From positions 17,186-81,185 of the forward strand of contig CAKZQZ010000090.1 in NCBI GenBank assembly GCA_937142855.1: a stretch of DNA of 64,000 nt. The letters run 5' to 3'. Made by a program: the position numbers and the translations under genes. Under the pieces are notes generated by a model. That model was not told where the DNA came from. It searched no databases and was given only the letters and a program-made list of their open reading frames with translations. Source of the DNA: an uncultured Alphaproteobacteria bacterium. GTDB lineage: Bacteria; Pseudomonadota; Alphaproteobacteria; Puniceispirillales; Marisalimonadaceae. Within the stretch, counting starts at the first letter, position 1; each line of letters begins with the position of its first letter. This document shows, one piece after another, positions 48,860-58,629 of the stretch.

Positions 48860-49672
48860 CTAACCACCATTTTTTAAAACATCTAGTAAAGTATATAAAC
48901 CAGGCTTTGCTTTTGCCGCCCACAAAGAGGCTCTCAAAGCCCCAGCTCCAAAAATTGATCTGTCAGTTGCCTTGTGAGCTAACTCTAACCTTTCAGCAGT
49001 ATTAGAAAATAAAACTGTATGCTCTCCAACAACATCACCACCTCTTAAAACAGCAAACCCAATTTCACCCGAACCCCTTTTGCCTACAATTCCATTTCTT
49101 GAAACCGCCTTTACACTTGATAAGTCTTGACCTCTAGCTTCTGAAGCAGATTTGCCAAGCATTAAAGCGGTGCCTGAAGGGGCATCAATCTTATGTTTAT
49201 GATGCATTTCTAATATTTCAATGTCCCATTCTTTTCCCAAAGATTTAGTAGCATCTGCTACTAGACTTGATAATAACGTTACTCCAATGGAAAAATTTGC
49301 AGAGTAAACGATTGGTATTTTTTTTGATAGGTTTAATAGTTCTTTTTCTTGTTGATTATCTAAACCTGTAGTGCCTATAACAATAGACATATTATTTTCA
49401 TAGCACTTTTTTGCATGAAACATGGTGGCCTCAGGTACTGTGAAATCAATAAGAACGTCTGAGTTTTCAAAAAGTGACATAGGGTCTGATTGTAATTCCA
49501 GAGAGATTTTTCCTTTCCCAACTAAATTACCTATATCTAACCCAACCTCTTCTTCGTCTGGCAAACAAGTTGCACTGCTAATTTTGTAATTATCACTGTC
49601 TAGTATTAGTCGAAGGAGAGTTTTACCCATACGACCATTGCCACCAGGAATAGAAACAGAGATTTTATCCAT
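48860..49672 (-). CDS. dapB: 4-hydroxy-tetrahydrodipicolinate reductase
   Basis: Second dedicated step towards diaminopimelate and lysine. 270 residues. The nucleotide loop GGNGRMG (10-16) and the substrate signature EMHHKHKIDAPSGTA (155-169) are clear. It lies after dnaJ on the same strand, the dnaK-dnaJ-dapB order seen in many alphaproteobacteria. The gap of 47 bp has no terminator. Confidence 0.96.
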   Translation of the reverse strand: MDKISVSIPGGNGRMGKTLLRLILDSDNYKISSATCLPDEEEVGLDIGNLVGKGKISLELQSDPMSLFENSDVLIDFTVPEATMFHAKKCYENNMSIVIGTTGLDNQQEKELLNLSKKIPIVYSANFSIGVTLLSSLVADATKSLGKEWDIEILEMHHKHKIDAPSGTALMLGKSASEARGQDLSSVKAVSRNGIVGKRGSGEIGFAVLRGGDVVGEHTVLFSNTAERLELAHKATDRSIFGAGALRASLWAAKAKPGLYTLLDVLKNGG

Positions 49673-49719
49673 AATAAACCTATATAAAAACTATTTGGAG
49701 AATATATGGTCAGATCTGT

Positions 49720-50814
49720 TTACTCAATCATTTTTTTAAATCTAGTAGTCTTGGGGCTTATTTTAGAAACACCTAATTCATTTATCTGTTTAAACAAGTC
49801 CTCTTGTTTTCTAGATAATCCAACAGGGGTTTCTACGTTGATTTGAACATACTGATCACCCCTAGATCCACCTCTTAAACCAGGCATGCCTTTGCCTTTC
49901 ATTCTTAAACGTGTCCCACTTTGAGTACCAGAGCCTAAATTCATTTTTGCTTTGGATCCGTCAATACATGGAACCTGAATTGAGTTACCTAAGACAGCAT
50001 CTATAAAAGATACAGGGACTTCTATAAAGGTATCTTTCCCATCTCTTTGAAATAACGAATGTTCTTTTATATCTATAAATATATATAAATCTCCAGGAGA
50101 TGATCCCCTTGCCCCAGCTTCACCTTCTCCGGAAAGACGAATTCTTGTTCCATTATCAACCCCTGCAGGAACATTTACAGATAATTTTTTATTTTTATTA
50201 ACACGTCCTTGACCATTACAAGGTCTACATGGATCACCAATAATTTCTCCAACACCTGAACATGAAGCACAAGTTCTTTCTATTGTAAAAAAACCTTGCT
50301 GAGCCCTAATTTTACCATATCCTCCGCATTGGCTACATTGTTTAGGTTTAGAACCTTTATTCGCACCAGAACCATTACATGATTCACATTTAGAAGGAAC
50401 TGTTAAAGAAATTTCTACCTGATCCCCACTAAAAGCCTGCTCAAGAGAGATTGATAAATCATACCTTAAGTCTGAGCCTGTTGAGGCTGATCTTCTACCA
50501 GAATCGCCCCCCATACCGAACATGTCTTCAAAAATATCTGAAAAACCACCACTTCCAAATCCAGAAAAGCCACCAGAAGCACCAGCACCTTGAGAAAAAG
50601 CTGCATGACCATACTGATTATATGCAGCTTTTTTCTGAGGATCCTTAAGAACCTCATAAGCTTCAGAAACTTCTTTAAATTTGTCCTCAGCCTTTTTGTC
50701 TCCAGGGTTTCTATCTGGATGATATTTCATAGCAAGCTTGCGATAGGAAGATTTTATTTCACTATCAGATGCTGACTTAGATAAACCAAGTATGTCATAG
50801 TAATCCCGAGCCAT
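49720..50814 (-). CDS. dnaJ: Chaperone protein DnaJ
   Basis: Hsp40 co-chaperone that delivers substrates to DnaK. 364 residues: J domain with HPD (YHPDRN, 31-36), Gly/Phe-rich linker (SGGFSGFGSGGFSDIFEDMFG), four CxxCxGxG zinc repeats (CESCNGSG, CSQCGGYG, CASCSGVG, CRPCNGQG), and the C-terminal substrate domain. 32 bp after dnaK, so it is probably co-transcribed from the dnaK promoter. Confidence 0.97.
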   Translation of the reverse strand: MARDYYDILGLSKSASDSEIKSSYRKLAMKYHPDRNPGDKKAEDKFKEVSEAYEVLKDPQKKAAYNQYGHAAFSQGAGASGGFSGFGSGGFSDIFEDMFGMGGDSGRRSASTGSDLRYDLSISLEQAFSGDQVEISLTVPSKCESCNGSGANKGSKPKQCSQCGGYGKIRAQQGFFTIERTCASCSGVGEIIGDPCRPCNGQGRVNKNKKLSVNVPAGVDNGTRIRLSGEGEAGARGSSPGDLYIFIDIKEHSLFQRDGKDTFIEVPVSFIDAVLGNSIQVPCIDGSKAKMNLGSGTQSGTRLRMKGKGMPGLRGGSRGDQYVQINVETPVGLSRKQEDLFKQINELGVSKISPKTTRFKKMIE

Positions 50815-50846
50815 TTTAAAGCCTTAATATCTTAACTGGTTGAAGT

Positions 50847-52769
50847 CTAAGAGGCGTCTTTTTTCTCTTCGTTGTCTTTCACTTCTTCAAAATCAGCATC
50901 AACCACATCTTCTTTATTTTCGTTAGAAGATGTTTCTTTCTCTTCTGAGTCCGTAGAATTGTTTTGCTCACTTGCCTTGTAAGCAGCTTCTCCCATCTTC
51001 ATCATAATAGCAGATAATGCTGATGTTTTTTCTTTGATAGCTGAAATATCTTCACCTTCAAGAGAAGTCTTAAGATCAGTTATGGCTTGTTCTACTTCAT
51101 TTTTCGCATCGGCATCAGCTTTATCTCCTAAATCAGTTAAAGATTTTTCTGCACCATGAATCATTGACTCCGCTTGGTTTCTGGTATCAATTGCTTCTCT
51201 TTTTTCTTTATCAGCATCCGCGTTTTCTTCAGCTTCTTTAACCATTCTTTCAATTTCACTTTCATCAAGACCACCAGAAGCTTGAATAGTAATATTATGA
51301 GCTTTACCTGTTGCTTTGTCTTGAGCGCTTACATTAACAATGCCATTTGCATCTATATCAAATGTTACTTCAATTTGTGGAACTCCTCTTGGGGCTGCAG
51401 CTATACCTTCAAGGTTAAATTCTCCCAAAGATTTATTGTCTGCTGCCATTTCTCTTTCACCCTGTGACACACGAATAGTTACCGCTGATTGATTATCTTC
51501 TGCAGTAGAGAAGGTCTGTGATTTCTTTGAAGGTATTGTCGTATTTCTATCTATTAATCTAGTAAAAACACCACCTAGCGTTTCAATACCCAGGGATAAG
51601 GGTGTTACATCTAAAAGAAGAACATCTTTAACGTCTCCCATTAATACGCCACCTTGAATTGCTGCACCAGAGGCAACAACTTCATCGGGGTTAACCCCGC
51701 GATGAGGTTCTGTTTTAAAAAAACTAGTTACGGCTTCAATTATTTTAGGCATCCTAGTCATACCACCAACTAGAATAACTTCATCAATATCGCTTGCACT
51801 TACACCAGCATCTTTTAGGGCCGCCTTACAAGGCTCAATGCTTTTGGTTATTAGGTCATCAACAAGAGATTCAAACTTTGATCTTGTTAGTTTTACATTC
51901 AAATGTTTGGGTCCGCTAGCATCAGCTGTTACAAACGGTAAGTTGACATCTGTCTGAGCAGAGCTAGAAAGCTCTATTTTGGCTTTTTCGGCAGCCTCTT
52001 TCATTCTTTGAAGAGCTAGTTTATCGGTCCTTAAATCTATGCCATTATCTTTTTTAAATTCTTCGGCAATATAATCAATAATCCTTTGGTCAAAGTCTTC
52101 ACCACCCAAAAAGGTGTCTCCATTAGTAGATTTAACCTCAAAAACTCCATCACCTACCTCAAGTATAGATACATCAAAAGTTCCTCCACCTAGATCATAT
52201 ACCGCAATCGTGCCACTTTCCTTTTTATCTAATCCATAAGCAAGAGCGGCAGCTGTTGGTTCATTTATAATCCTTAATACTTCTAATCCAGCTATCTTTC
52301 CAGCGTCTTTAGTTGCTTGTCTTTGGGCATCATTAAAATAAGCAGGGACCGTAATAACAGCTTTGTCTACCTTCTCTCCTAAGTAGGCCTCTGCATCTTC
52401 TTTTAGCTTTCTTAAAATAAAACTTGAAACCTCTGAGGGAGCATATTCTTGATCATTTGCCTTTACCCAAGCATCTCCATTCTTAGCAGAAACAATTTTG
52501 TAAGGGACCAGTTCAGAAAACTTTTTTGAATATTGGTCATCATGTCTTCTACCTATTAATCTTTTAATGGCAAACAGTGTGTTTTCTGGGTTTGTAACAG
52601 CTTGCCTCTTAGCTGGTTGGCCAACTAATCTCTCATTATCTGTTATACCTACCATAGATGGAGTGGTTCTTGCACCCTCACTATTTTCTATGATTTTTGG
52701 AGCTTTACCATCCATAACAGAAACACATGAATTAGTAGTACCCAAATCTATACCGATAACTTTAGCCAT
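50847..52769 (-). CDS. dnaK: Chaperone protein DnaK (Hsp70)
   Basis: ATP-dependent Hsp70 chaperone. 640 residues. Signatures: [13 protein letters not shown] (residues 6-18), [29 protein letters not shown], and [13 protein letters not shown]. The C-terminus ends with the acidic [17 protein letters not shown], containing the EEVD-like tail of bacterial DnaK. A heat-shock type promoter and a strong ribosome binding site AAGGAG precede the ATG at 52769. Confidence 0.98.
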   Translation of the reverse strand: MAKVIGIDLGTTNSCVSVMDGKAPKIIENSEGARTTPSMVGITDNERLVGQPAKRQAVTNPENTLFAIKRLIGRRHDDQYSKKFSELVPYKIVSAKNGDAWVKANDQEYAPSEVSSFILRKLKEDAEAYLGEKVDKAVITVPAYFNDAQRQATKDAGKIAGLEVLRIINEPTAAALAYGLDKKESGTIAVYDLGGGTFDVSILEVGDGVFEVKSTNGDTFLGGEDFDQRIIDYIAEEFKKDNGIDLRTDKLALQRMKEAAEKAKIELSSSAQTDVNLPFVTADASGPKHLNVKLTRSKFESLVDDLITKSIEPCKAALKDAGVSASDIDEVILVGGMTRMPKIIEAVTSFFKTEPHRGVNPDEVVASGAAIQGGVLMGDVKDVLLLDVTPLSLGIETLGGVFTRLIDRNTTIPSKKSQTFSTAEDNQSAVTIRVSQGEREMAADNKSLGEFNLEGIAAAPRGVPQIEVTFDIDANGIVNVSAQDKATGKAHNITIQASGGLDESEIERMVKEAEENADADKEKREAIDTRNQAESMIHGAEKSLTDLGDKADADAKNEVEQAITDLKTSLEGEDISAIKEKTSALSAIMMKMGEAAYKASEQNNSTDSEEKETSSNENKEDVVDADFEEVKDNEEKKDAS

Positions 52770-52795
52770 AAAAAAACTCCTTTTTAAATATTTAT

Positions 52796-52814
52796 TTACT
52801 TCCCAAATAAGTAA
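52796..52814 (-). other. Small hairpin in the dnaK 5' leader
   Basis: TTACTT and AAGTAA arms (6 bp) around a 7-base loop lie between the predicted dnaK start of transcription and its ribosome binding site. A thermosensor role can be imagined but nothing here proves it. Confidence 0.2.
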
Positions 52815-52833
52815 TTTTATATCAATTAACCTT

Positions 52834-52861
52834 ATATGGGTTAAGTTGTTGAATTTACAAG
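52834..52861 (-). promoter_or_regulatory. Predicted heat-shock (RpoH) promoter of dnaK
   Basis: Minus strand: -35 CTTGTAA (52855-52861), a 14-bp spacer, -10 CCCATAT (52834-52840). This is close to the sigma-32 consensus CTTGAAA / CCCCATNT. The predicted start is about 57 nt before the dnaK ATG. The same -35 heptamer and spacing recur upstream of grpE. Confidence 0.65.
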
Positions 52862-52882
52862 TTTACAAAAAATAAATTTGTA

Positions 52883-53530
52883 TTAACTTTCTTCAATTTT
52901 TTTTTCATGATTATTATTTTCATCAATCTTTTTTGAAATACCTACCATTGCAGGTCTCACTAACCTATCATGTAATATGTAACCTTTTTGGGAGACCTGA
53001 ACAACAGTACCTGGTTCGTCGTCGTTTGTCGGAACTTCAAACATTGCTTGATGAAAATTGTAATCAAATTTCTCACCTAGGGGATCAATTTGTTTAACAT
53101 TATGCTTTTCTAGAGTAGAAGTAATTTCTTTTTCAACTATCTCAAGTCCAATAATCAAGTTTTTTATTGGCTCGGGTAATGAAGACTTATCTTCTGGAAC
53201 AGCTTCTAATGCTCTTTGCAAATTATCAACAGATGAGACTAGATCCTTAACAAAACTTATATGACTATACTTTTTCGAATGTTCAACGTCTTTAAGAGTT
53301 CTCTTCCTTAAATTTTCTCCATCCGCTAAGGTTCTCATTAATTGATCTTTCAAATCTGATACTTTTTGTTCAAGATCAGAAATAATTTCATTGTCATTAT
53401 CTTCTTCACTATCACTTGATTCTGATTTGTCATCTTCTATTACTTTTTCTTGTGCAGGAGATTGTTCGTCATCAATCTTTTTTTCATCATCAGCTGATTT
53501 TGATGTTTCTTTACTTTTTGACAATATCAT
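52883..53530 (-). CDS. grpE: Nucleotide exchange factor GrpE
   Basis: Releases ADP from DnaK. 215 residues: a strongly acidic, Ser/Asp/Glu-rich N-terminus (1-60), a long helix region (LKDQLMRTLADGENLRKRTLKDVEHSKK), and the C-terminal beta domain with FDYNFHQAMFEVPTNDDEPGTVVQV. ATG 53530. It is upstream of dnaK on the same strand, 113 bp apart. hrcA, which often stands between rph and grpE in alphaproteobacteria, is absent. Confidence 0.95.
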   Translation of the reverse strand: MILSKSKETSKSADDEKKIDDEQSPAQEKVIEDDKSESSDSEEDNDNEIISDLEQKVSDLKDQLMRTLADGENLRKRTLKDVEHSKKYSHISFVKDLVSSVDNLQRALEAVPEDKSSLPEPIKNLIIGLEIVEKEITSTLEKHNVKQIDPLGEKFDYNFHQAMFEVPTNDDEPGTVVQVSQKGYILHDRLVRPAMVGISKKIDENNNHEKKIEES

Positions 53531-53561
53531 ACTCCATTTGATTTTAACTCGATATCCATCA

Positions 53562-53589
53562 AATAATAAACATGCTTGATATTTACAAG
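53562..53589 (-). promoter_or_regulatory. Possible heat-shock promoter of grpE
   Basis: Minus strand: CTTGTAA (53583-53589), a 14-bp spacer, then TATTATT (53562-53568). The -35 and spacing equal those of the dnaK promoter; the -10 is more like sigma70 than RpoH. Predicted start about 20-25 nt before the grpE ATG. Confidence 0.4.
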
Positions 53590-53636
53590 AAGTAAAAACT
53601 TTTTAAAGTTAGGAATTGGGGATTTTTTATTTATAG

Positions 53637-53642
53637 TATACT
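53637..53642 (+). promoter_or_regulatory. Possible -10 element for rph
   Basis: TATACT on the plus strand about 34 bp before the rph ATG, in the grpE/rph divergent gap. The only upstream -35 candidate (TTGGGG, 53616-53621) has a short 15-bp spacer. Confidence 0.25.
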
Positions 53643-53675
53643 AGTGATAAAAAAAATTAATCTTAGGTTATATTA

Positions 53676-54401
53676 ATGCAAAACAGACCATCAAAAAGAC
53701 GTTATAACGAGTTGAGAAATATAATTCTTGAAGTAAACATTTCTCCTTATGCCGAAGGTTCATGCATGGCAAAGTTTGGTAATACTCACGTTTTGTGTAC
53801 TGCTTCTGTAGACAACAAATTGCCTCCATGGTTAAGAAACACTGGTAAAGGTTGGGTAACAGCCGAATACGGCATGCTCCCAAGATCAACACATTCCAGA
53901 ATGGATAGAGAAGTAAATAAAGGCAAACCATCCGGAAGGACACAAGAAATACAGAGACTAATTGGAAGATCTATGAGGTCTACAATAGATTTAAAGAAAT
54001 TAGGTGAAAATCAGATCAAAATTGACTGTGATGTAATACAAGCCGATGGAGGAACTAGAACCGCTTCTATAACTGGTGCGTGGGTTGCGCTTTACCAAGC
54101 AATAAACACTTTGTTAAAAAATGGGAAAATAACAGAAAACCCTATTTTAGATCAGGTTAGTGCTATTTCTTGCGGTATTTGGAATAATCAAGAAATTTTA
54201 GACCTTGATTATGTAGAAGACTCAGATGCTGAAACAGATGGTAATTTTGTTTTAACAGCAACCAATGGCATTGTAGAGCTTCAAACCACTGCAGAAAAAA
54301 GGCCCTTCAACAAAGAACAATTTCTTAAACTTTTGAGTTTGGCTGAATCAGGAACAAACAAAATTTTTGAAATACAAAGAAAAGTTCTTGGTTTGGACTA
54401 A
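53676..54401 (+). CDS. rph: Ribonuclease PH
   Basis: Phosphorolytic trimming of tRNA 3' ends. 241 residues; [11 protein letters not shown] at the start, [28 protein letters not shown], and [19 protein letters not shown]. Followed after 3 bp by rdgB, giving the alphaproteobacterial rph-rdgB-hemW order. Complete, unlike the truncated rph of some laboratory strains. Confidence 0.96.
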   Translation: MQNRPSKRRYNELRNIILEVNISPYAEGSCMAKFGNTHVLCTASVDNKLPPWLRNTGKGWVTAEYGMLPRSTHSRMDREVNKGKPSGRTQEIQRLIGRSMRSTIDLKKLGENQIKIDCDVIQADGGTRTASITGAWVALYQAINTLLKNGKITENPILDQVSAISCGIWNNQEILDLDYVEDSDAETDGNFVLTATNGIVELQTTAEKRPFNKEQFLKLLSLAESGTNKIFEIQRKVLGLD

Positions 54402-54404
54402 TAA

Positions 54405-55025
54405 ATGAGTCAGAGAGTGTTTGAAGGTAATAAATTAGTAATTGCCAGCCATAATGAAGGAAAAATAAAAGAAATTAGGGATTTATTAAAGCCACTAAAA
54501 ATTGATGTTTTATCCGCTAAAGATTTTAAAATGATTGAACCAGACGAAAATGGGGTCTCTTTTGAAGAAAACGCTCTTATTAAATCAAGCTTTGTGTCAA
54601 AACAAAGTGGCCTTCCTAGCTTGTCAGATGATAGTGGTATCTGTTTTCCTGATCTTAATAACAGTCCTGGAATATATTCAGCTCGTTGGGCAGGGAAAAA
54701 TAAAAATTTTAGTCTAGCTATGCTTAAGGTATATAATGGTTTGAAAAAATTGAAAAAACCTACAAACAAATGTTTCTTTATCTGTTCACTTTCTTTAGCG
54801 TGGCCAGATGGGTATAACGTAACAGTTTCAGGAAAAGTTGATGGAGTATTTACCTGGCCACCCCGAGGTAAAAAGGGCTTTGGTTATGACCCTATATTTA
54901 CACCATTAGGGCATAATATGACCTTCGCTGAGATGGAACCTGATTTTAAACATGGTATAAGTCACCGGTCATTTGCATTTAAAAAACTAATAGACCTCTG
55001 TTTTCCAACCCTTAAGACTTTATGA
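54405..55025 (+). CDS. rdgB: Non-canonical purine NTP pyrophosphatase (RdgB/HAM1)
   Basis: Hydrolyses dITP, XTP and similar nucleotides to keep them out of DNA and RNA. 206 residues; the substrate motif IASHNEGKIKEI (13-24), SDDSGICFPDL, PGIYSARWAG, and PPRGKKGFGYDPIF. The stop overlaps the hemW ATG by 4 bp (ATGA). Confidence 0.94.
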   Translation: MSQRVFEGNKLVIASHNEGKIKEIRDLLKPLKIDVLSAKDFKMIEPDENGVSFEENALIKSSFVSKQSGLPSLSDDSGICFPDLNNSPGIYSARWAGKNKNFSLAMLKVYNGLKKLKKPTNKCFFICSLSLAWPDGYNVTVSGKVDGVFTWPPRGKKGFGYDPIFTPLGHNMTFAEMEPDFKHGISHRSFAFKKLIDLCFPTLKTL

Positions 55026-56191
55026 ATAAAAGTAAAAACTTATTGGGTCTATATATTCATTGGCCATATTGTGAATCTAAATGTCCTTATTGTGACTTCA
55101 ACTCACATGTTAATGAGTCTATTGATATAGACTTATGGATAAAATCTTATACCAATCAAATATATCAAATGAAAGAGGATATAATTGAATATAATTTAAA
55201 CTACGATGGTTTAAGCTCTATTTTCTTTGGGGGTGGCACCCCATCGCTAATGCCCTTAGAAATAATCGAGTCTATTTTAAATATTTCATATAAGTTATTT
55301 AATTTTAATAGAGATATAGAAATCTCTCTCGAGGCCAATCCCAGCTCATATGAAATAGAAAAGTTTGTGGATTTAAAAAAATTGGGAATTAATAGATTAT
55401 CAGTTGGCGTCCAGTCGTTAAATAGTAAAAATCTACATTTTTTGGGAAGGCTCCACAATGTTAATGATGTTTATAATGCTCTAGATCATGCCACAAAAAC
55501 CTTTGATAACGTGTCAGTAGACTTAATGTATGCATTTCACGGGCAAGATATAAATTTATGGATTGATGAACTTGAAAGTTTTTTAAAAAGATATGATTTA
55601 AAGCACATTTCTCTATATCAACTTACAATTGAAAAAGGTACAAAATTTTTTACTGATTATAAAAAGGGTTTGATCCAGTTGATAGATAATGATTTAGCAG
55701 CTGATTTTTATACTAAAACTAATATGATATTAAGTAAGTACCATTTTAATAGATATGAAATTTCGAACTATTCAAAAATAAATTTCGAATGTAAACATAA
55801 TTTAAATTACTGGAATTCTGATAATTGGATTGGAATTGGTCCTGGCGCATATGGCAGACTTTGGACATCAAACACAAAATTACAACGTATAGAGTATCAA
55901 AATTATAAAAATCCAAAATCTTGGGTAAATCAAAATGTTAATTACTGTAGTTTTGAAAAAATTAAAATGTTAAATACTTATGATACGGACGTAGATACAT
56001 TGAGCATGGGCCTTAGACTAGAAAAGGGTTTTAGAATTTCAAGATTAATAGATAGGAAGTTAATCAAAAGTAAGCAATTTAAAACTCTTCAGGATAAAAA
56101 AATAATTTTTGAAAAAGATGGCTTTATAGTATTGAGTAAAAATTACTTAATAAAGTTGAATAGTATAATCAATTTTTTAATGAATGATTAA
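55022..56191 (+). CDS. hemW: Radical SAM haem chaperone HemW
   Basis: Related to coproporphyrinogen dehydrogenase HemN but acting as a haem-handling protein. 389 residues. The radical-SAM cluster is Cys17, Cys21 and Cys24 (YCESKCPYCDFN), with FFGGGTPSLM and EANPSS downstream. The cysteine pattern CxxxCxxC without the extra HemN cysteine favours HemW over a true HemN. Its 3' end overlaps the convergent PBP-activator gene by 23 bp. Confidence 0.9.
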   Translation: MNKSKNLLGLYIHWPYCESKCPYCDFNSHVNESIDIDLWIKSYTNQIYQMKEDIIEYNLNYDGLSSIFFGGGTPSLMPLEIIESILNISYKLFNFNRDIEISLEANPSSYEIEKFVDLKKLGINRLSVGVQSLNSKNLHFLGRLHNVNDVYNALDHATKTFDNVSVDLMYAFHGQDINLWIDELESFLKRYDLKHISLYQLTIEKGTKFFTDYKKGLIQLIDNDLAADFYTKTNMILSKYHFNRYEISNYSKINFECKHNLNYWNSDNWIGIGPGAYGRLWTSNTKLQRIEYQNYKNPKSWVNQNVNYCSFEKIKMLNTYDTDVDTLSMGLRLEKGFRISRLIDRKLIKSKQFKTLQDKKIIFEKDGFIVLSKNYLIKLNSIINFLMND

Positions 56192-57629
56192 TATTTTCAC
56201 ATCCTTTTACAGTAGACAACTTACCTAAGTTATCTATTTTTGTAATATGAATTGGCTTTTCTACTTGACCATTATTTTTAAATATAAAGCCTACAAGTGG
56301 GCTCTTAGCGTTATCGAAATAATTAATCTCAGTTGTTTTAAGTTTTAAGAAATCAATCGCTAAAAGACCAGCATCAAAACCAATTTTTGAGAAATAATTA
56401 GATTTTGTATTCCAAGTATCTTTCAAAACCTGTTTATATTTATTATCATCCTTACTGTAAATAACTGGAAACCATGAACTTTCTAAAGAAGGTTCATTTA
56501 TAATATCTTTATGATTAAAAGTTTCAGTTCCTAAAATCTGTACTGATTTTGAGTCTACATTAAAAAATGCCAACAAAGGTGCTATCTCTAAAATAAAATC
56601 TTTGCTTCCAGCTAAAAGAATAGCATCAAATTTTGTGTGATTTTTTTCATCTTTGCTAAAATTTAAAAAGGTTTTAAGTTTTGTAAATAAATTTGTTTTA
56701 TTATTTACTTCATTATTAGTTAGCGAAAGATCTTCCATATAGTAACTTTCTTTTGTCTTTATAATATCAGAAGAACTTTGTATTATTATTTTTCCATATA
56801 AGTTACTTGGGACTATTAAACCAAAGCTTTTAAATCTATTTTTAAGAGCACACGAGACAACGCTTTCGATCTGTTCTTCGGGTGAAAATCCAAGGGACCA
56901 TATATTATTTTCTAACATGGCAATGTCATTAGTAAAAGTTATAACAGGAACAGCTTTTTCTTTTATGACTGTCTTAACTTTTAATAATGTTTCTCGTGTA
57001 AAAGGGCCAATAATTATCTTTGGACTTATAAGATTTTTTAAATATTTGATTTTTTCTAAATCAATTTCTTTTCCAGTATCATAATAAGTGATCTGAAAAT
57101 TCTTTGGTGCAGTTTGCAACAAACTTAAATCAAGAGCTTTCCTTATATCCCTTCCAAATTGAGAATATTTTCCTGTTAATGGAAGAAGAGCCAATATATT
57201 TTTGTTGATAGAGTAATTTTCATTACCGAAAATATAAGGATCTTTAATTAAATTTGTTTTATTTTTTTTTATATTAACACTTTTACCAAGGATGCTTAGA
57301 TTTTGTTTAAGCATTTTTGTAACAGCTAAAATGGCTTTGTTAGTTTTTTCTTTTTGGGTTATATTTTCAGGGTTTCTTCCTTGTAGTAATCTCTCTGTTC
57401 TGAACTCAAATGTTACCTTTTTATCAATTTTTTTTTGAATGGGCTCACTTTTTTTTATTGTTATTTTCTGTTTTAAAATTTCCTTTTTTGAAAAACTTTC
57501 ATTAATTTTTTTCTTTTCGACTAAGGGTTGGTCTTTTTTAACGCTTTCGACTATCAACTTTTTGTTAGCTTGATTACAGCTAATTATTGTAAATAATATA
57601 CAAATTTGCAAAATAATATTATATTTCAA
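56169..57629 (-). CDS. Penicillin-binding protein activator (LpoA-like lipoprotein)
   Basis: 486 residues. A lipoprotein signal ends in IISC (Cys18), then a Lys-rich linker, then a periplasmic-binding-protein type I fold (NKNILALLPLTGKYSQFGRDIRKALDLSLL; IIGPFTRETL; PVITFTNDIAML). In relatives, LpoA stimulates the class A penicillin-binding protein PBP1A, so a role in peptidoglycan synthesis at the outer membrane is likely. Start TTG 57629, without a clear ribosome binding site. Divergent from rsmI over 54 bp, a conserved arrangement. Confidence 0.82.
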   Translation of the reverse strand: MKYNIILQICILFTIISCNQANKKLIVESVKKDQPLVEKKKINESFSKKEILKQKITIKKSEPIQKKIDKKVTFEFRTERLLQGRNPENITQKEKTNKAILAVTKMLKQNLSILGKSVNIKKNKTNLIKDPYIFGNENYSINKNILALLPLTGKYSQFGRDIRKALDLSLLQTAPKNFQITYYDTGKEIDLEKIKYLKNLISPKIIIGPFTRETLLKVKTVIKEKAVPVITFTNDIAMLENNIWSLGFSPEEQIESVVSCALKNRFKSFGLIVPSNLYGKIIIQSSSDIIKTKESYYMEDLSLTNNEVNNKTNLFTKLKTFLNFSKDEKNHTKFDAILLAGSKDFILEIAPLLAFFNVDSKSVQILGTETFNHKDIINEPSLESSWFPVIYSKDDNKYKQVLKDTWNTKSNYFSKIGFDAGLLAIDFLKLKTTEINYFDNAKSPLVGFIFKNNGQVEKPIHITKIDNLGKLSTVKGCENINHSLKN

Positions 57630-57683
57630 ATCACTGTAACCATTTAATTTCTTTAAATAAACTTAGGTAATTAAAATAGAGCA

Positions 57684-58580
57684 TTGAAAAAATTAAGTAA
57701 AGAATATCGAGTGGGGTCTGAAGAAAAAAGTTTAAGGGGGTGTTTGTACATAATTGCCACTCCAATTGGAAACTTTGATGATATTTCACTCAGGGCTATT
57801 AAGCTTTTTAATTTTGTTGATATTTTACTATGCGAAGATACTAGAAAAACAAAAAAACTTCTTTCTCATCTTGACATTAATCTAAAAAATTTGATTTCCT
57901 ATCATGACATCAATGCAGAAAAAAAAAGACCTTTCATTATAAAACAATTACTAATGAACAAAAACGTAGGCTTGGTAAGCGATGCCGGTTCCCCTTTGAT
58001 CTCAGATCCTGGTTATAAATTAATTCAAGAGTCTTATTCAAACGAAATAAAGGTGACTCATGCCCCAGGTCCTTCATCTGTTTTAAATGCGATAATTTTA
58101 TCTGGACTTCCTACAAATCAGTTTTATTTTGGAGGTTTTGTAGATTCAAAAAAGGGTAATAGGGAAAAACAGTTTTTATCAGTAAAAGACTATAAAATGA
58201 CTGGTATATGGTTTGATACATGTTTAAGATTACAAAATACCTTAGAGACAATGTATAAGGTTTTTGGAAATAGAAAAATTTCAATAGCGAGAGAGCTGAC
58301 AAAAATATATGAAGAAATAATATCAAGCGATCTAAAAAATATTAAAAATATTCTTAAAATCAGGGAAGAAAAAAATATACCTCTTAAGGGAGAAATAGTA
58401 TTAGTAGTTGCTGGTATTAGTCAATTAGCAGAATTTGATATAAAAAAAATTAGAGAAAGAATAAGAAATAAACTTAACACAATGTCTTTGAAAGATACTG
58501 TTGAATTAATTTCAACAGAGGAACGTATTTCAAAAAAACTTATTTATAAAGAGGCTATTAAAATTAAAGACAAATTTTGA
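57684..58580 (+). CDS. rsmI: 16S rRNA 2'-O-ribose C1402 methyltransferase RsmI
   Basis: Methylates the 2'-hydroxyl of C1402 in the decoding centre. 298 residues; tetrapyrrole-methylase fold with LYIIATPIGNFDDISLRA, CEDTRKTKKLL, GLVSDAGSPLISDPGY, and GPSSVLNAIILSGL. Translation seems to start at TTG 57684. The gene yraN, usual after rsmI, is missing: the next gene is the BON lipoprotein after 49 bp. Confidence 0.93.
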   Translation: MKKLSKEYRVGSEEKSLRGCLYIIATPIGNFDDISLRAIKLFNFVDILLCEDTRKTKKLLSHLDINLKNLISYHDINAEKKRPFIIKQLLMNKNVGLVSDAGSPLISDPGYKLIQESYSNEIKVTHAPGPSSVLNAIILSGLPTNQFYFGGFVDSKKGNREKQFLSVKDYKMTGIWFDTCLRLQNTLETMYKVFGNRKISIARELTKIYEEIISSDLKNIKNILKIREEKNIPLKGEIVLVVAGISQLAEFDIKKIRERIRNKLNTMSLKDTVELISTEERISKKLIYKEAIKIKDKF

Positions 58581-58629
58581 TTTTAGTATTAAATTAGGCT
58601 TGAATATTTTGAAACTAAGGAATTTTGTT

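Noticed and set aside
51174..51467. 97-codon Phe-rich frame
   Set aside because: Antisense to dnaK; no ribosome binding site and no recognisable domain.
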